Below are positions 8,837 through 16,148 of a stretch of 17,312 nt of DNA, in pieces (position 1 is the first letter of the stretch; every line of letters begins with the position of its first letter). Origin of the DNA: an uncultured Collinsella sp. GTDB lineage: Bacteria > Actinomycetota > Coriobacteriia > Coriobacteriales > Coriobacteriaceae. A program made the translations under genes and the position numbers. Location: NCBI GenBank assembly GCA_900554455.1, contig USHT01000002.1:1-17312 (forward strand). The letters are read 5' to 3'. Below the pieces are notes generated by a model, which was not told the origin of the DNA, did not search any database, and was given only the letters and a program-made list of their open reading frames with translations.

Positions 8837-10114
8837 ATGTCCACTAAGTATGCAATCGTTGGCGGTAAGCTCATCGACGGTACCGGTGCCGAGCCGGTCG
8901 AGAACTCCCTCGTTCTCGTCGACGACAACGGCAAGATCGAGTACGCCGGCGCCATGCAGGACCTTCCCGAGGGCGTTGAGGTCATCGACGCCGCCGGCAA
9001 GACCGTCCTTCCCGGCCTGATCGACACCCACCTGCACTTCTCGGGCAACTTGACCGATGATGACACCGACTGGGTCATGCAGCCGCTCCTCGAGAAGCAG
9101 GCCGTCGCCGTCAAGCAGGCCTACGACTGCCTCACCCACGGCCTCACCACCGTCTGCGAGATCGGCCGCTTTGGTATCCAGATCCGTGACTGCATCGACA
9201 AGGGCGTCTTCAAGGGCCCGCGCGTTCTGGCCACCGGCCTTGGCTTCTGCCGCGTTGCCGGCCACGGCGACTCCCACCACTGCAGCCAGGAGCTCAACAA
9301 GGAATCGCACCCCTGGGGCGATCAGGTCGACGGTCCTTGGGATCTGCGCAAGGCCGTCCGTCGTCGCCTGCGCGAGAACCCCGATGCCATCAAGATCTGG
9401 GCTACCGGTGGCGGCATCTGGCGCTGGGACTCCGGCCGCGATCAGCACTACTGCTCCGAGGAGATTCAGGCCGTGGTCGAAGAGGCAAAGATGGTTGGCA
9501 TCCCCGTGTGGAGCCACTGCTACAACAACCACGCCGCTGCCTACGATTCCGTTCGCTTTGGCTGCGAGCAGCTGATTCACGGCTTCGATATCGATGAGCG
9601 CACCATGGACCTCATGGCCGAGCAGGGCACCTTCTTCACTCCGACGATCGCTTTCCTGCCCACCTGGTACGCCACCTATCCGCCCGTCTACGTCCCCGAG
9701 CTGCACGACAAGTACGAGGGCACCCTGGTCGAGAAGGAGCTGCAGCGCAACTACGACTGCCTGCGCGAGGCCAAGAAGCGCGGCGTCGTCATGACGATCG
9801 GCTCCGACTCCTTCTCCTTCGTCACCCCGTACGGCACCTGCTCCATCGAGGAGATGTACGAGTTCGTCGACAAGATCGGCTTCACCCCGGTCGAGACCAT
9901 CACCTGTGCCGCCCTCAACGGTGCCAAGATGTGCCACATCGAGGACGAGACCGGTTCCATCGAGGCCGGCAAGTGCGCCGACCTGCTGGTCGTCAACGGT
10001 GACGTCGCCGCCGACATCCACGTGCTCAACACCGACAACATGGACGTCATCATGAAGGACGGCTGGATTGTCGAGGGCGGCACCTTCGGCGAGGCAAACA
10101 AGTACAGCGCCTAA
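8837..10114 (+). CDS. Metal-dependent amidohydrolase (imidazolonepropionase / Xaa-dipeptidase-like, COG1228 type)
   Basis: 425 residues, cytosolic, an (alpha/beta)8-barrel hydrolase flanked by the usual small beta-sandwich built from both ends. The metal ligands are all visible: HxH in IDTHLHF (H65, H67), a lysine in AIKIWATGGG (K186) that in this family is carboxylated and bridges two zinc ions, H227 (SHCYNN), H248 (LIHGFD) and D324 (TIGSDSF). The K186-type binuclear site points to the branch with Xaa-Pro dipeptidases and arginine/lysine carboxypeptidase-like enzymes more than to true imidazolonepropionase, which uses one metal and no carboxylated lysine. The C-terminus (GSIEAGKCADLLVVNGD) is the classic end of the family. 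AAGGAGG (8826-8832) lies 4 bases before the ATG. Paired with the upstream permease. The exact substrate is unknown. Confidence 0.9.
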   Translation: MSTKYAIVGGKLIDGTGAEPVENSLVLVDDNGKIEYAGAMQDLPEGVEVIDAAGKTVLPGLIDTHLHFSGNLTDDDTDWVMQPLLEKQAVAVKQAYDCLTHGLTTVCEIGRFGIQIRDCIDKGVFKGPRVLATGLGFCRVAGHGDSHHCSQELNKESHPWGDQVDGPWDLRKAVRRRLRENPDAIKIWATGGGIWRWDSGRDQHYCSEEIQAVVEEAKMVGIPVWSHCYNNHAAAYDSVRFGCEQLIHGFDIDERTMDLMAEQGTFFTPTIAFLPTWYATYPPVYVPELHDKYEGTLVEKELQRNYDCLREAKKRGVVMTIGSDSFSFVTPYGTCSIEEMYEFVDKIGFTPVETITCAALNGAKMCHIEDETGSIEAGKCADLLVVNGDVAADIHVLNTDNMDVIMKDGWIVEGGTFGEANKYSA

Positions 10115-10172
10115 GCTACCGTTCATCGATGGCTTGATGTAAAACACAGTATTTGATTGCATAATGCAATGG

Positions 10173-10199
10173 AGAGGGTCGCTTGCGGCCCTCTTTATT
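10173..10199 (+). terminator. Intrinsic terminator after the amidohydrolase
   Basis: agagggtcg (10173-10181) pairs with cggccctct (10186-10194) around cttg, with one G-U pair, followed by TTTATT. It lies 58 bases after the stop. An open frame of the next gene can be extended upstream through it to ATG 10164, which argues against that start. Confidence 0.8.
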
Positions 10200-10220
10200 G
10201 CTATGGGGTGCGTCGGTAAG

Positions 10221-10226
10221 AAGGAG
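10221..10226 (+). promoter_or_regulatory. Ribosome binding site favouring a GTG start at 10233
   Basis: AAGGAG touches ATG 10227 directly (no spacer) but lies 6 bases before the in-frame GTG at 10233. Normal spacing therefore favours GTG. The longer starts at 10164 and 10203 have no site, and the first lies upstream of a terminator. Confidence 0.65.
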
Positions 10227-10232
10227 ATGACG

Positions 10233-11618
10233 GTGGATCTCAATAGGCTGATTCTGGGCAAGAGCTACAACTCTACCAAGGTCTTTCGTACCGCTCAGCA
10301 TGTGGTTCAAGCCATTTTGCTCGGTATTGTCGTTCCGCTGCTTATCCTGCTGCTCATCTGGGATCTAACCGATAATCCCAATCCCGTTCCGGCCGTTGTC
10401 GTCATTGCCGGCTTGGTCATGCTGTGCTTCTTCTTCTCGTACGTCTTTGTCGTTCCCGACGACCTCACATCGAGCGCAACCGACCGCACGCTCGCCATCG
10501 CTTCAAAAATATTCGCCTACACGTCGCGCGGCCTTACGCCCGAAGCTGCCCTGGGCGCCTCTAAGATCATCCTGTCCGAAACTATCGCCTCTGCCATCTG
10601 CTTTACCGACGGCAAGCAGGTGTTGGCAAGCTGGGGCGAGGACTCGGCAAAATGCCCCGCGGGCACCCCGGTGGTGCTGCGGACTACGCTCAACGTGATC
10701 AACAGCGGTGAGCAAAGCGTGTTCTCGCGCGATGCCTCGACCGAGACAGGTGGCTACTTTCCGCGCCTGCGCGCCGGTATTGTCGCACCGCTTACCGTGC
10801 GCGGGCATTGCGTGGGCACGCTCGAGCTGTATTATCCCCGTCTGAGCAGCATCGATATGCGCCAGACGGCGCTTGCCTCGGGCTTTGCCGACCTCATTTC
10901 CACGCAGCTTGCGAGCTTTGAGCTCGAGCGCCAGGACGAGCTTACGGCCCGCGTGGAGCTGCGCGCCTTGCAATCGCAGGTCGATCCTCATTTTCTGTTT
11001 AACACCATCAGCACCATCGTGTCGCTCGTTCGAACCGAGCCCGACAAGGCGCGATCGCTGCTGATCGACTTCTCCAATTACTATCGTCAGACGCTTTCTG
11101 ATTCCGATACGCTCACCACGCTCGAGCACGAGGTGGAACAGGGTACTCGTTATATCAATCTTATGCAGGCCCGGTATGGCGACGGCCGTTTGCGCGTCTC
11201 GGTCGATATCGACTTTGAGGTGCGCGATTGCATGGTTCCGCCGTTTATCTTGCAGCCGCTGCTCGAAAACTGCATCAAGCATGCGCAGCGCGAGACCGAG
11301 CCGCTTTCTATTCGTGTTAGGGCTTTCGAGACCGATGACGGTTTGGAGATCATCGTCGAGGACGATGGCATCGGTATGAGCGAAGAGGTCTGCGCGCATC
11401 TGTTTGAGCAGCATCGCCTGGAGGAGCCCGAGAGCATTACCGCCGACGGCTCCATCAAACGAGGCTGCGGCTTGGCGCTCTTCAACGTGCTTCAGCGCAT
11501 CCATTTCTTTTACGGAGAAGATTCTGGCATGCGCGTGAAGTCCCAGGAGGGCGTTGGCACGCAGGTCATCGTCGAGCTGAACGGCGAGCCGCATGAGCCG
11601 GCGCCGTTGACGGCGTAG
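10233..11618 (+). CDS. LytS/BtsS-type sensor histidine kinase with a short two-segment membrane anchor
   Basis: 461 residues. Two membrane segments (about 24-45 and 54-74) are followed by a GAF-like domain (about 95-225, with IVAPLTVRGHCVGTLELYY), the phosphoacceptor region of His_kinase type LytS (LQSQVDPHFLFNTIS, H253) and an ATPase domain (N box ENCIKHA, N346; DDGIGM from D377; CGLALFNV). The family phosphorylates a LytTR regulator, encoded 38 bases downstream, so the two form one operon. Classical LytS and BtsS have a 5TM-LYT sensor domain, which is missing here; the signal is more likely sensed by the GAF-like domain or the membrane. The usual Asn before PHFLFN is Asp here (D251). A paralogue lies at 16145. 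The signal is unknown. GTG start chosen by ribosome binding site spacing. Confidence 0.92.
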   Translation: MDLNRLILGKSYNSTKVFRTAQHVVQAILLGIVVPLLILLLIWDLTDNPNPVPAVVVIAGLVMLCFFFSYVFVVPDDLTSSATDRTLAIASKIFAYTSRGLTPEAALGASKIILSETIASAICFTDGKQVLASWGEDSAKCPAGTPVVLRTTLNVINSGEQSVFSRDASTETGGYFPRLRAGIVAPLTVRGHCVGTLELYYPRLSSIDMRQTALASGFADLISTQLASFELERQDELTARVELRALQSQVDPHFLFNTISTIVSLVRTEPDKARSLLIDFSNYYRQTLSDSDTLTTLEHEVEQGTRYINLMQARYGDGRLRVSVDIDFEVRDCMVPPFILQPLLENCIKHAQRETEPLSIRVRAFETDDGLEIIVEDDGIGMSEEVCAHLFEQHRLEEPESITADGSIKRGCGLALFNVLQRIHFFYGEDSGMRVKSQEGVGTQVIVELNGEPHEPAPLTA

Positions 11619-11656
11619 CACGCGGTTGGATTGAGAGAAAAAGAGGGGAAGCACAT

Positions 11657-12391
11657 ATGTCCGAAGGCTGGAACATCTTGGTGGTTGATGACGAACCTCC
11701 CATTAGGGCCGAGCTACGCTATCTGTTGGAAAAGGATACGCGTGTGGGCCAGATTGCCGAGGCGGGCAATGTCACCGAAGCCGTGGAGTCGATTCTGTCG
11801 AACAAGCCCGACGTGTTGTTTTTAGACATTACCATGCCCGGTCGCTCGGGAATTGAGCTTGCCGAGACGCTGCAGAACCTAAAGACGCCGCCGGTGGTTG
11901 TGTTTGTGACGGCGTTTGCCGAATTTGCCGCTGATGCGTATAACCTCGATGCGGTCGACTATGTCGTCAAGCCGGTCGAGGACGCACGCCTGTCAAAGGC
12001 ACTCGACAAGATCGAGGCAGCCTTGGGTGCCCGTCGTGTTATCCATGCTCCGCGCCAGCCTTTGCGTCTGACGGTGGACCGCGGGGGCAAAAAGGTGTTC
12101 ATTCCCGCCGCAGACGTCTGCTACTTTGAGGCGCGCGCCGATTTTTGCAACGCCGTCTGCGCCGAGGGAACGTACCTGATCAATGAGTCGATCTCTTCGC
12201 TCGAGCGTCGCTTGGACTCCGAGGGCTTTATTCGCGTTCATCGCAGCTACCTGGTCAATTTGGAAGACGTGCACAATGTTGAGATTGGCTCCACGGGGTT
12301 GATGGAGCTCGGGCTCGACCGCGTGAACTCGACGGTACCGGTGTCCCGTCGTCGTGCCGCCGAGGTCAAGTCGCACCTGGGGCTTGCGTAG
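11657..12391 (+). CDS. LytTR-family response regulator
   Basis: 244 residues: a receiver domain (about 5-125) and a LytTR DNA-binding domain (about 140-244). Receiver residues are all present: D11/D12 (acidic pocket), D57 (phosphoacceptor, LFLDITMPG), T85 and K105 (VVKPVED). The DNA-binding part has the family signature FIRVHRSYLVNL (R193, H195, R196, Y198). It should be phosphorylated by the kinase encoded just upstream and bind pairs of short direct repeats at target promoters. Such regulators often control surface, transport or pathogenicity-like functions, but no targets can be named from this window. The start has GAGGGG (11643-11648) 8 bases before ATG. Codon use is less extreme than in nifJ or arcC, as expected for a regulator. 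Confidence 0.95.
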   Translation: MSEGWNILVVDDEPPIRAELRYLLEKDTRVGQIAEAGNVTEAVESILSNKPDVLFLDITMPGRSGIELAETLQNLKTPPVVVFVTAFAEFAADAYNLDAVDYVVKPVEDARLSKALDKIEAALGARRVIHAPRQPLRLTVDRGGKKVFIPAADVCYFEARADFCNAVCAEGTYLINESISSLERRLDSEGFIRVHRSYLVNLEDVHNVEIGSTGLMELGLDRVNSTVPVSRRRAAEVKSHLGLA

Positions 12392-12483
12392 ACGGTCTGC
12401 GTGCTGTCGTTTACCATCGCAGGTTTGGCATGGGCGCGCGGTGGGCATAATGGGTGGCATCGAATGAAATCGAAAGGATCATT

Positions 12484-13428
12484 ATGCCCGCGCTTATCAC
12501 CCATCATCTGTTTGGCGAGGAAAGCATCGACCGTCTTCCGCAGGGCGTCATCACGTCCGATGAAGAGCGCATTGCCTTTATCTTGGGCAACCAAGGCCCC
12601 GACCCGTTTTTCTTTCACATTCTGACACCGCGTGTTTCCGACTGCACGCTGCTGGCGCAGGTCATGCATCGCTCGCGCATGTCTCGCCAGTTCGCGTGCC
12701 TGCGCGACGGCGTGTCGCATCTGCTGCCGCGCGACGCCAACTTGGGCCGTGCCTTTGCGTTGGGCCTGCTGTCTCATTACGTGCTCGACCGCAACGCCCA
12801 TCCCTTTGTCTACGAGCAGCAGTTTGGCATTGTCGAGTCCGATTCAGAGCTTGAGGATTCGAGCAGCCAGGTCCATGCCGTGATCGAGAGCGACCTGGAT
12901 GTACTGATGCTGCAGCTTAAACGCGCCGGCGCTACGGTCGACGATTACCCGCCGGCGGGCGAGATCGTCACCACCGATCGCATCAATCGCGTGGCCGGCG
13001 TGCTGATGAGCTATGTTGCCGGACGCGTGTACGGCATTGACATTCCGGCGGGGGAGTACGGTGCTGCCGTTGCCAATATGCAGCGACTTTACCGCGCGAT
13101 TGAGCCGGCCGGCTCCGTAAAGACGCGCGCGATCTCGCTGGTTGAGGGCTTGGTGCACGACTACTCGCTGCTCGACGGCCTTGCCCATCGCGTGACGACG
13201 GAGCTGCCCGAGCGCACCGGTAACCTGGGCTATCTGACATGGAAGAATCCCTTTACCGACGAGGTCTCGAACGAGAGTTTCCCCGAGGTCTTTGATCGCG
13301 CGCTGGGCGATTACGAGTGCACGGTCGCACGTTTTATCGAGACCGGTGACATGGATGCCGTGACCAGTCACGTCAACTACAGCGGTCGCGTGCTCGAAGC
13401 CGATGAGGAGTTCGACCGCGAGGAATAG
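12484..13428 (+). CDS. Zinc-dependent phospholipase C family protein (PF00882-like), cytosolic
   Basis: 314 residues. Matches the family by the ordered motifs THH (6-8), GNQGPDPFFFH (35-45), MH (61-62) and LLSHYVLDRNAHPFVY (H98, D102, H106), which in bacterial phospholipase C and S1/P1-like folds bind zinc. There is no signal peptide or membrane segment, unlike secreted phospholipases, so an extracellular lipase role is doubtful; many such short cytosolic members have no known function. The real start is ATG 12484, with GAAAGGA (12472-12478) 5 bases before it; the frame runs on upstream to ATG 12454 without a site. It follows the LytTR regulator by 92 bases on the same strand and may share its transcript. 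The C-terminus is acidic. Enzymatic activity is not proven by the sequence. Confidence 0.78.
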   Translation: MPALITHHLFGEESIDRLPQGVITSDEERIAFILGNQGPDPFFFHILTPRVSDCTLLAQVMHRSRMSRQFACLRDGVSHLLPRDANLGRAFALGLLSHYVLDRNAHPFVYEQQFGIVESDSELEDSSSQVHAVIESDLDVLMLQLKRAGATVDDYPPAGEIVTTDRINRVAGVLMSYVAGRVYGIDIPAGEYGAAVANMQRLYRAIEPAGSVKTRAISLVEGLVHDYSLLDGLAHRVTTELPERTGNLGYLTWKNPFTDEVSNESFPEVFDRALGDYECTVARFIETGDMDAVTSHVNYSGRVLEADEEFDREE

Positions 13429-13529
13429 GGCCCGTGCGTGCCCCTTTGCCGAATCCTTACCGGCGGTTCTGGACAATTAGGGTACGATGAACTAACTGCA
13501 TATCGGGCGAATACGAAGGGTCCCTGTCC

Positions 13530-14789
13530 ATGAAATACACCAAGCTCGAGCGTAACTGGGTTATGTATGATGTGGGCAATTCGGCCCTCGTGCTGCTCAA
13601 TACCTCGGTGGTGCCCATTTACTTTAACGCCATCAATACCGGTGCTTCCTCGGCCGACCTGGTGGTCGCCTGGGGCAATGCGCAGACGATCGCCTCGCTG
13701 GTCATCGCCATGCTCATGCCCATTCTGGGCGCGCTTGCCGACTATGCCGGCAACAAGATCAAGTTCTTCTTGGGCTTCTTCCTCACGGGCCTGGTGCTTT
13801 GCCTGGCGCAGGCTATCCCAATGTCCGCCATGGCATTTTTGACCGTGTACGTGCTGTGCACCATCGGCCTTAACTCTTCTATGACGTTCTACGACGCCAT
13901 GCTGCCCGACATTACCACCGACGAGCGCATGGACGCCGTGTCCAGCTCGGGCTATGCCTGGGGCTATATCGGTTCCACCGTGCCGTTCGTCATCTGCCTG
14001 GCGCTCATCATGGGCGGCCCCGCTCTTGGCGTCCCCACCATGCTGGCAACGCGTCTGTCGTTTATCATCACTGGCGCCTGGTGGCTCATCTTTACTCTGC
14101 CGCTCATTCGCACCTATAAGCAAAAGTACGGTCGCGAGCGCGGTCCTGAGGACACTATCGGCCGCATCGTGGGCGGTGTGTTCTCCGAGGTCGGACACAC
14201 CATGCGCGAGATCGCCCACAACAAGACCGTGCTGGTCTACATGATCGCGTTCTTCTTCTATATCGACGGTGTGCACACGGTCATTTCCATGGCAACCAGC
14301 TACGGATCGGCCTTGGGCATCGATTCGACCCAGTTGGTCCTGGCGCTGCTCGTTACGCAGTTCGTGGCCTTTCCGTCCGCCATCATCTACGGCAAGCTCG
14401 CCGGCCGCGTGGGCACGCTCAACATGATCTTGGTGGCAGTCGCCGCCTATATGGGCATTGTGCTGTTCGCCGCGTTCTTCCTAAAGACCGCCTTTGAGTT
14501 TTGGGTGCTTGCCATTATGGTCGGCCTGTTCCAGGGCGGCGTGCAGGCGCTTAGCCGTAGCTACTTTGGCCGCATTATCCCCAAGGAAAAGTCCAACGAG
14601 TACTACGGCTTCTTTGACATCTTTGGTCGTTATGCAAGCGTTATGGGCACCTTCCTGGTGTCGGTCGTCACCTCGCTGACCGGCAACCCGTCGCTGGGCG
14701 TCCTTTCCATTGGCGTGCTGCTGATCGTTGGCTTTATGCTGCTGGTCCGCCTGTCCCGCATGACTCGGGCGGCAGAGCATGCCGCATAG
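13530..14789 (+). CDS. MFS transporter of the UMF1 / Atg22-like family
   Basis: 419 residues with about 12 membrane segments in two halves separated by a charged loop (about residues 190-230). The N-terminus WVMYDVGNSALVLLNTSVVP is the family mark: Y-D-x-(A/G)-N-S-A at the start of segment 1. The later SGYAWGYIGSTVPF and IIPKEKSNEYYGFFDIFG stretches are also typical, the last resembling the conserved loop before segment 10. Homologues in vacuoles export amino acids; bacterial members are mostly of unknown substrate. AAGGG (13516-13520) lies 9 bases before ATG, a weak but usable site. It is separated from the preceding gene by 101 bases without a clear promoter or terminator and is followed by a terminator at 14904. 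Confidence 0.87.
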   Translation: MKYTKLERNWVMYDVGNSALVLLNTSVVPIYFNAINTGASSADLVVAWGNAQTIASLVIAMLMPILGALADYAGNKIKFFLGFFLTGLVLCLAQAIPMSAMAFLTVYVLCTIGLNSSMTFYDAMLPDITTDERMDAVSSSGYAWGYIGSTVPFVICLALIMGGPALGVPTMLATRLSFIITGAWWLIFTLPLIRTYKQKYGRERGPEDTIGRIVGGVFSEVGHTMREIAHNKTVLVYMIAFFFYIDGVHTVISMATSYGSALGIDSTQLVLALLVTQFVAFPSAIIYGKLAGRVGTLNMILVAVAAYMGIVLFAAFFLKTAFEFWVLAIMVGLFQGGVQALSRSYFGRIIPKEKSNEYYGFFDIFGRYASVMGTFLVSVVTSLTGNPSLGVLSIGVLLIVGFMLLVRLSRMTRAAEHAA

Positions 14790-14903
14790 GAGCGAGCGGC
14801 TATTGTGCCTGTCCACGGTACTCTTTTGGGGTTATCCGCAATAAACATTGCGACTTGCGAGCAATGATTTGCCCAAGTGGGTATGATGGAATCAGCTAGG
14901 TCG

Positions 14904-14939
14904 CGGGGCGTCGCCTGTGTTTGGCGGCGTCCCGTTTTT
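14904..14939 (+). terminator. Intrinsic terminator between the transporter and the glycosyltransferase
   Basis: A 12-bp stem with two G-U pairs (14904-14915 cggggcgtcgcc with 14923-14934), 7-base loop and TTTTT (14935-14939). It lies 115 bases after the transporter stop and only 21 bases before the glycosyltransferase ATG, so it could also act as an attenuator in that gene's leader. A TATGAT at 14882-14887 just before it could be a -10 box, but no -35 is at the right distance. Confidence 0.8.
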
Positions 14940-14960
14940 GTGTTGCAGGGAGGGTAAGGC

Positions 14961-16148
14961 ATGAACGCCACGGTCGTGATTCCAACGTATTGGGCGGGCG
15001 ATGACGCTTGCGCAAACGCCCCTGGCACCTATGACCATTCGACGCGACTCAACGCCGACAATCCCGAACTCGACCGCTGCCTGGCCTCGCTTGAGCAGGT
15101 ACGTGACATCCCGCGCATCATCCTTTTGGTGGTCTGTCCCGTTTCTGCCACAGCCGATGTGTCGCTGCGCGTGCACGAGATTGTCGACGCGCATCCCACG
15201 CTCAAGGTCACCGTTGTCACCAACACCCAGGCCTCGCGCATCGCAGACCGGGTTGCTCAGATCGCGCCCAAGGGTTCGGGCGAGTGCGTGAGCCTGCGAG
15301 GCTACGGTGCCATCCGCAATATGGGGCTAGCCTGCGCCGCTGTGCTGGGGCATGACGCGGTTATCTTCTTGGATGACGATGAGACTGTCATCGACGCCGA
15401 CTTTATGAAGCGCGCGACCTATGCGTTGGGGCAGCAGACGCGTCAGGGCTTGCCGATCTTGGTCAAGAGCGGCTATTTCTACGATCGCGACGGCTCGCCG
15501 CTGGCTCCCACGGACAAGGCGGGCATCTGCCATCGTTGGTGGACCAAGCGCATCGAGTTCAACCGTTGGATGAAAAAGGCGCTCTCGGGCACCCGCATCT
15601 CGCGCTCCAACTACGTGTGCGGCGGCCTGATGGCCCTGCACGCCCGCGCCTTTACGCGTGTGGCCTTTGACCCGTTTATCACCCGCGGCGAGGACTTGGA
15701 TTACCTCTTTAACATGCGCATGTTTGGCTACGACGTGTGGTTCGATAACGAGTGGACCGTGCGCCATCTGCCTCCGGAGTCCGAAAAGCGCTCACCGCGC
15801 TTTATGCAGGATGTATACCGTTGGTACTACGAACGGGCCAAGTTGACATTCGCCGCGCATCAAAAGGAGCTCATTCCCGTTACGGCGGCATCGCTCATGC
15901 CCTACCCAGGCCCGTGGATCTCGCGCGAGCTCGACGACCGTGTGCGCAAGACCGCCATGGTCCGCAGCGTGTTTACCCGCGAGCACGAGGGCTACCTGCG
16001 CATCTGGCGCCACGGTATCGACGAGGCCAAGGCGTATGCGCGACAAAACGCCGCAAGCTACCTGCGTTTCCAGAGCTTTTGGCCCAAGATTATGGATGGG
16101 CTTTGGCGAGACGCACAACTGATCAGTATCCTGGAGGGGGCCGAATGA
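14961..16148 (+). CDS. Glycosyltransferase, GT-A fold (family 2-like)
   Basis: 395 residues, no signal peptide or membrane segment. It starts MNATVVIPTYW, the first beta-strand typical of family 2, then has FLDDDETVID (D138-D140; the DxD-type site that binds the metal and nucleotide sugar) and RGEDLDYLF (R242-F250; candidate catalytic acid region), followed by a WYY-rich helical C-terminal part. The donor and acceptor are unknown; likely roles are cell-wall, capsule or glycolipid sugar transfer at the membrane's inner face. AGGGAGGG (14947-14954) precedes the ATG. Its stop overlaps the start of the next gene (ATGA, 16145-16148), so the two are translationally coupled. The order glycosyltransferase then sensor kinase is uncommon and suggests that envelope sugar state and signalling are linked, an inference. 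Confidence 0.85.
   Translation: MNATVVIPTYWAGDDACANAPGTYDHSTRLNADNPELDRCLASLEQVRDIPRIILLVVCPVSATADVSLRVHEIVDAHPTLKVTVVTNTQASRIADRVAQIAPKGSGECVSLRGYGAIRNMGLACAAVLGHDAVIFLDDDETVIDADFMKRATYALGQQTRQGLPILVKSGYFYDRDGSPLAPTDKAGICHRWWTKRIEFNRWMKKALSGTRISRSNYVCGGLMALHARAFTRVAFDPFITRGEDLDYLFNMRMFGYDVWFDNEWTVRHLPPESEKRSPRFMQDVYRWYYERAKLTFAAHQKELIPVTAASLMPYPGPWISRELDDRVRKTAMVRSVFTREHEGYLRIWRHGIDEAKAYARQNAASYLRFQSFWPKIMDGLWRDAQLISILEGAE

Noticed and set aside
10118..10126. ACCGTTCAT as a LytTR-type binding site upstream of the first kinase
   Set aside because: It fits the single-repeat consensus, but there is no second direct repeat at the required distance, and one 9-base match is expected by chance fairly often.
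10164..10232. Longer N-terminus for the first kinase from ATG 10164
   Set aside because: It would begin upstream of the amidohydrolase terminator hairpin, which would then be coding, and it lacks a ribosome binding site.
12425..12451. TTGGCA and CATAAT as a promoter for the phospholipase-family gene
   Set aside because: The 15-base spacer is short and the boxes imperfect; too weak to call without transcript data.
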